A stretch of DNA of 64,000 bases from Cordia subcordata. Taxonomy: Eukaryota > Streptophyta > Magnoliopsida > Boraginales > Cordiaceae. The notes below the pieces were generated by a model. The model was not told the origin of the DNA, did no database searches, and saw only the letters and a program-made list of their open reading frames with translations. The translations under genes were made by a program, and so were the position numbers. How positions within the stretch are numbered: position 1 is the first letter of the stretch; each line of letters starts with the position of its first letter. Positions 57,743-64,000 of the stretch are shown in pieces. Where the stretch lies: the NCBI GenBank assembly GCA_028554755.1, contig JAPTOF010000010.1:15590501-15654500 (forward strand). The letters are read 5' to 3'.

Positions 57743-59600
57743 TTATTCAAATTAGTATGCCCTAAAGCTCACTTGTATTTTACATTTTGGATGTTGAATA
57801 ATGTATAATCTTTTTATGGATGGCACTATGAGTTTCTTGCATATTATCTATGGTATTTTTTATTAATGCATGTATAAAGGTCTCTTGACTTGAACAAATG
57901 ACTTTGGTACATAGTGAGGTTGGATGCATAGTAGGTCCAAGTCTTGATTTAGCACGTCATAAATTGAGTCCATAACCGAACGATAGTGTTGGGTACTCTA
58001 CAGGGATGAGGTTATAGCAAAAAAGTGTCCTTGTTAAAGGTGAGCTACCTAGGTCATTGGAGGATTTTCCAAACTTGTCTCTCTTGTGTGTTTCTCACAT
58101 ATTGGGCAGGACCATTGTGAGTATGTTTTCTAAAGACATACTATCAAAGAAAGAAAAACAAATTACTTACTATTACTAATGACCAATGCTCTTAATCTTG
58201 AGCATATATGGATGAACTAACAAAGTTAAGGTTTGGTGCTTAGATTCACTGTGGGTAAGATCTTATTTTATTAAAATCAATAGCCTTGTGTGTTGAGTGT
58301 CAAGTTCTAATTAGTTGGAACATACAAATACAATATAAAATCTATGTTCCCTCTTTGGGATTGTCCACTTGATCATCCAAATCTAGACCTAGTGACACTA
58401 TCTTTATGGGTGTATCAATCATTTGGCTTGAGGGTCGCTTCTAAGATTAAGGATCCATGACCAAGGATGGTTGTTAATAGGACAACAGACCCAATGAAGA
58501 AGATGCAGATGAGGAGGTAATAGTACAAGGGCCAAAGGATAGGCATCAACTGTGGGTAAACATAAAGGGGCATTTTGGTCGGCTATTTAGTCAATCAAAG
58601 ATAAAGTTCACATTCTATTGTGATAAGCTTCTGGGTTACTTTAGTTATCCTTAAGGTGCAACTTTGATCTTATGGTGGAATAGATTGGAGTTAAAAATGG
58701 TTATTATGTTGCCTAGTTTGGGCAAGGACATTTTTTGTCATTTTTGGAAGCTAAGATTAATTGTGTCTTTTTGGTCTCTTCCCTAGTTGGACGACTTTGA
58801 GAGAGTAAGCTTGAAAAAGAAAATTTCATATTATGGTAGTGGCCTATTTGGGCCAAAGCTTTGAATTGGGTTTGGGCTTTCTTTAGAGTTCAAGATAACC
58901 TAATTGGGATTGGATGGTTTCTTATTAGGCTTAGGTCTCCACATGGTATGGATTATGTGTTAGGCGTGGATTGTGGGCTTGGCCCAAGTATTTCAAGATG
59001 TGTTAGAAAATTACTACAAGAGAATTCAAATGATACAAGTAACTTCCATGACATGTGGCAAATATTTACAATAAGAAAAAACTTTCCCACATGAAAAGTT
59101 TACAAGGTTTAGCTGCCAAACTTTTCCTATAAATAGGCAAACCCTAAACCATTTTTAGCATCCCATTTTGTAGTTGATCTCTTCCATTTTGGTAAGAGAA
59201 TACTACAACATAGAGTACATATTTATTGTGTTTTTGCTCTAGATTTTCAAGAGCGTATTATTTTGCCTTTTCCTACACAAGAGGTTATTCTCTCAAGATA
59301 TCATAGGGAAGAAGACTATGGAATTGCCTTGAGCTTATTGGTGACACCTTTCTAGTTAAAATGCTTGGAGGCCTCATACGTGAGTGGGAACAAAAGTCAT
59401 GATCGTTGAAGCCCATGCTTCACGAGGTTAGTTTTACATATTATGCAAATAGTAATTATGTTTTGTGTGTTCTTAAGCATATTCTTGTGTCTATTATGTG
59501 GTTATTTTCATTTTCCTAGCATGTTTTCTTAGTAGAATTTTTGAAAATAAGGACTAAGTTAGACCACATTTAAAAATATCGATCCAACAAGCTTTCCTCA
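57743..59600 (+). repeat. Copia 3' LTR
   Basis: Starts at the phrase agtatgccctaaagc, common at the head of this type of copia LTR. Contains a TATA box in cctataaataggc (59129-59141) with a downstream leader. The right end is not precisely located; it lies between about 59430 and 59600. The frame at 58861-59094 lies inside it and is not a gene. Confidence 0.55.
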
Positions 59601-61029
59601 TGATAGGTCACAATGTTATATCATGATTAGTCATGAAAGTATCCGGACTTGATATAATATTTATTATGATGTTGACAGTTGACCTTGCCCCTAGGTTTAT
59701 TCTAGATGTCGAGGCTTAAAAAGAATATACTTTACTATCGAGGTATGTCAATTGATTGCTTCATGTCTATTCATCTTATATGGACATCAAGAACCATTCC
59801 AAAATGGTATCTCTAATTAGTGTTATGATGCTCCTTGTCTTATTTGTTTAAGTTTGAATCCATGAAGCCACGTATATGATCGAGTGTTTTGTTGAAATTT
59901 TGACTTATTACATCTAATTTAGAACCAAATGAGCTTAAAAGGGTTGTTTAAGGGTGTAAACTTTGTAAAATATAGAATTAAGGGCTTGAGCTTCAAGACC
60001 TTTAATAGAAGGGTTTCAACAAATGAAAATGTGACATTTTGTTACACACTGTTAAATAACAGTGTTAAGCTTTTGCTTATGTGTCATTCTTTTCCTTTCA
60101 AATCTTACATGACATTTGATTTTTCTTTCATAACTCGGGTATATTTGCTTGCATGGCAATCCAACTTCGATATTCCATATAAATTAATATAAATTTTTTA
60201 TGGGCCATGGAAACATAAATCGATATCTATATTTTTTAATTTGCTTAACAAAAAATTATATATATTTTGGAATTCAAAAATATAAATTAATTATGGATTT
60301 TAAGTAATAAAAGATAAAAAAATAAATAAATTACAATAAACCAACAAAAAGAATCTTGTAAATATTGCTCATATTAAAAACTAGAAATAGTGATATGATG
60401 CTGCGTGCATATATTAAAAATCCTAGATATTAAGGAAAATCTACTTAAGCTATAAATGAAAAACAACTGTCACCTAAGATTCTAAAAGAAATAATGTTAT
60501 GTAAGCGAAGAATTAATACTATTACTTATCAGTGTGTGTAAAATGTCAATTTTTTATAAGTTCAAACTCTTTGATTAAACGTTTTGAAATTCAGGCCTTT
60601 ATTTCTACATTTTTGCAAAGTTTAGGCCTAAAACTACCCTTTTAAAGAGTTAATAATTTAGTATTTTAATATTTAATTGAGAATCAAATATTTAATATTA
60701 ATTATTAATTTATAAGTCAATGATTCAATGATGACTACATTTAACTAGCACTACATATCTGACTTAAATTAATCATGTTTGCAAAGAGTTTAGCAATTAA
60801 AGGATTTAATTCTAAGTCAATTGGATTAGCCTTGAAATTGGAAACGAAAAAGGATTGGGCTTTGAGAATGTCTAACCCTTTGCTATCAGTTCCATGTCTT
60901 TGCAACTTGAAAATCCAACAATCCGTTATCTTTATAATTTGTGGCATTATTAGTCCCACCACTATTATTTTTGACATTTTTTAATTCAAAACTAACAAGT
61001 CACAAATCATAAAAATAAAAGACAGAATT
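59601..61029. other. AT-rich region without recognised features
   Basis: No gene supported. The short frames at 59929-60192 and 60741-60984 have no domain. Confidence 0.45.
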
Positions 61030-62588
61030 ATAACGTTTTAAAGAGATGGGACTTTATTATCAAAAGAGTCATAAGTAAATAAGCACATAAATCATTTACC
61101 TTTTTATTTATAGATAATCTCTCTATGATTTCCTCAATTCATTACAAGTTACAGATGAGGAGACAAAAGGATAAAGCAAGAATGATAGCCATATGGTTGC
61201 ATTGAAAGTCGACTTTATTAGACTTTAATTAAAACAAATGTTGCAAATAAATATTGTAATAATAAATTAAACCTAATATTTGAAGTGTATCTTGATGATA
61301 ATCTTGCGAATCCTGTGATAAAACTGTAAAAGCGTGTTGTGGTAGGCACACATAGAGTAAGGACTCTGTCTCCCTCTCCAAATTCTGTATTATGGCTATC
61401 AATGGGGCAAGCCAACCCTAATAGCCTATTTATAGGTTAGTAATACTTTGGATGGGAGAGAGGGCCTAGCCTTAAAACTTTATTGGACCCCCCTATCAAG
61501 GTCCCCTATTACCTTAAACAAGCCTTACACCTTGTATATCACACTACTATAGAATAACAATATTCATGAGATGGACCTTGGCCTAATTGGAATGGATTAG
61601 GATAAATAATATTTTGTGCTTTATTGGTCAGTCAACCCGTTTTTGGGAAACAAAAAAAAAAGTTTCTATTAGTAGCAACCCATAATTGTATAAAAAATAA
61701 TTTCTTATAGTATTCCACTTCGGCAATACTGATTGGTCTATTTTATTTTGAAAACCACATTTTGAGGAAAAAGACTCTCGAGTTGAATACCACTTTAGTG
61801 GCCACACAAAACATCTCATTACAGAATCCGGTCCAACAAGGACATTTATGTCGAACCATAGTAGTTGTTGCCCCATTTATCGGCATAGGACTTCTATGAT
61901 CATAAACACCAATGCCTCAATGAGATGGATTCCATGGTGTGATAAAGTATAGTGTAGTATTTAGCACATGTGATCCAACTATAATGATGAGCATGGCAAT
62001 TTTCACATCAGTCCACTTTTTGGTCATAAAGACCCTTCATGGGATAAACCCTTTTTGGTTCCGAAGAAACCTTTAAACTTTAATGAGATATGAACTTCCT
62101 TTAGTGCTTCTAAATAGAAGCCACTTCATCAAAGAAGCCTTTAACTGTATATCTTAAGATATAAAATTTTAGGCCTATATGAGGTCACATGAACTTTATA
62201 TGCATATGCACAAAAAGTGATCACTAACTAAAATTGAAAACACTATTTACTGTGCTTTAATATGAGCACATAACCTGTTTGCACTTGCATTATCATATGC
62301 CAAGTATAAAATTTTATGTACTTTTATGGCAATAACTTAATAAATTCATTATTTGCCATCAATATCCAAGTTATTCAAGCAAGTAGAAAATAACCACATC
62401 ATTGAAACACAATCAATGACATAATCTCATATTAGAAACTTTAATAATGCTTCAGCTCATACTACAATAAATAATAACTTTAAATGTGTACACATAAAAA
62501 CTAAAATCATAAGAATCACTTGAAAAAAATTAGGAATGGAAACTTTAATGTGCTGAAAACTGTTGGAAGCAAAACATACATATAAAAT
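61030..62588 (-). repeat. Copia 3' LTR (minus strand)
   Basis: Lies directly downstream, on the minus strand, of a copia pol and its polypurine tract. Contains a minus-strand TATA box (CCTATAAATAGGC, complement of 61423-61435). Left end approximate. Confidence 0.55.
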
Positions 62589-62604
62589 GTTCTCCCACTA
62601 AACC
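62589..62604 (-). other. Polypurine tract of the minus-strand copia element
   Basis: The minus strand reads GGTTTAGTGGGAGAAC just after the pol frame. Confidence 0.6.
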
Positions 62605-64000
62605 AAAACATTAAAAGATGATAGAACACTTATACGTTTTGCGTGCTTCTGAAATTCGACGGATCTAAGCCCTTAGGTTAGTGGATCAACAATCATATTA
62701 TTGGTGGCAATCTGTTCATATTCTATATCACAATTATCAACCCATTCCCTTAACTTGAAGAATTTCAAATCTGTATACTTTGCACCACTAGAATTCTTAG
62801 TATTCTTTGTAAAGAATACTACTAAAGCATTATCACAATGAATCTTAATAGGTTTAGAAATGGAATCAACCACTTTAAGCACTAAAATAAAATTCCTTAG
62901 TCATTTAGCATGAGCCCCCAGCTTCATAACAAGCTATAACCTTAGCTTGCATAGTAGAAGAAACAATAACAAACTGTTTGGAACTCGTCTAAGAAATAGC
63001 ACCACTTGCAAGCATAAAAATATAACATGTGGTGGATTTTCTATCTTCTATACAACCTGCAAGCTTAGCATCTACATAACCAGACACCTCTAGATTTTCA
63101 ACTTGCCTGTAAATGAGCATGTGATCTATAGTTCCCTTCAATTAGCATAATGCTTGCTTTGCAGCTACCCAATGATCAAATCCTATATTAGATAAGTATC
63201 TGTCGAGGATGCTAGTAGCATAAGTGATGTCAGGTCTTGTACATACCTCAGCATACATCAAATTGCCCATTGCGCTATTATAATAAACATTCTTCATTGA
63301 GTCTTTCTCGAACTCATTTCTGGGACATTGTTCCTTACTTAACTTATCCCCTTTTATTATAGGAGCAATACCTAGCTTACAATCCTGTAAACTAAACCTT
63401 TTAAGAGTTCATGCAATGTAAATAGCCTGTGACAATGCCAGCAACTTCTTATTTCTGTCTCTATGAATCTCTACACCAAGAATAAAACTTACTTCCCCAA
63501 AATCTTTCAAGTCAATGCCTTTATAAAACATTGCTATAACTTCATGTAAGAGATCCAAACTACAACTTGCTAATAAGATATCAACAATGTAAAAGACCAG
63601 AAAAATAAATTTGCTCCCATTGACCATGAGATATATACATGAGTCAATTGCATTTTTTATAAGCCTAAAGGAAGTTACCACTTTATGGAATTTTAAGTAC
63701 CATCGCCTAGAAGCTTGTTTCAAACAATAAATAGATTTCTTCAATCTACAAACCATGTTTTCCTTACCCTTCACCATAAATCCTTCGGGTTCTTGCATAT
63801 GTACCTCCTCAAAAAGATCCCCATTCAAAGAGACTATTTTAACATCTATCTGCTGAAGCTCCAGATCAAAATGTGTTGTTAAAGCCATAATAATTCTAAA
63901 AGAATCCTTAGAGGAAATTGGTGAGAAAGTTTCTATATAATCGAGTCCTTCTCTTTGTCTGTAACCTTTTGCAACTAGTCTAGCTTTGAATCTCTCTATT
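62605..64000 (-). pseudogene. Ty1/copia RT and RNase H remnant (runs off the window)
   Basis: On the minus strand: RT from 64000 (RFKARLVAKGY...ETFSPISS) through 63409 (QIDVK, CRLKKSIYCLKQASR), with the catalytic YVDDI box read as YIVDI, so the first Asp is Val. RNase H follows (about 63110-62640; HCDNALVVFF), then IVDPLT with a stop where Lys is expected (62673-62675). Frameshifts lie near 63000-63400. The 5' part lies outside the window. Inactive. Confidence 0.85.

Noticed and set aside
58861..59094. 77-codon frame with Trp/Arg-rich start
   Set aside because: Lies inside the copia 3' LTR, upstream of its TATA box, with no recognisable domain.

Overview
The window is nuclear DNA of a flowering plant, most likely a eudicot. 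The evidence is degraded Ty3/gypsy (Athila-type) and Ty1/copia retrotransposons, LINEs, a Mutator-like DNA transposon, several short inverted-repeat elements, and one intact plant gene, a CYP86A fatty acid omega-hydroxylase. There is no bacterial-type gene organisation. No tRNA or rRNA gene and no CRISPR array was seen.

Layout. 1-5650 holds two Athila-type pol remnants in opposite orientation, each next to LTR pieces. 5700-9750 is the 3' noncoding part, polypurine tract and LTR of a plus-strand Athila-type element whose end abuts a broken Sirevirus-like copia pol (9748-12066) with its 3' LTR (13069-15460). That LTR carries a 1-kb foldback element. 15461-17430 is AT-rich and contains a SINE-like unit. 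A minus-strand LINE (17427-17564 and 25619-28190) is split by a complete 8,044-bp Mutator-like element at 17565-25608. That element has about 97-bp terminal inverted repeats, a perfect 10-bp target duplication, a decayed transposase gene and a decayed plant mobile domain (PMD) gene facing each other, and two subterminal arrays of an 18-19-bp palindrome. 28190-30460 is a MITE-rich region leading to the CYP86A gene (30744-32306), followed by more MITE-like DNA to about 34200.

From 35400 to 51080 lies a nest of minus-strand Athila-type LTRs: one at 35405-37288, one at 37432-42008 split by a LINE with a 13-bp target duplication, and a 5' LTR/PBS/gag block at 48926-44895. A further LTR with its own PBS lies at 49169-51079. 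A Sirevirus-like LTR (42860-44748) is joined to this nest. 51690-52060 looks like a Tat-type LTR promoter. 53870-57730 is a full-length but dead copia gag-pol on the plus strand with its 3' LTR to about 59600. 61030-64000 is a minus-strand copia pol with its 3' LTR.

Only CYP86A looks functional. It should make omega-hydroxy fatty acids for suberin or cutin. Everything else is mobile DNA in decay. Many stops sit where Trp or Gln is expected (TGG to TAG/TGA, CAG to TAG), consistent with C-to-T decay of methylated repeats. The most interesting structure is the Mutator-like element with its PMD companion gene and its palindrome arrays.
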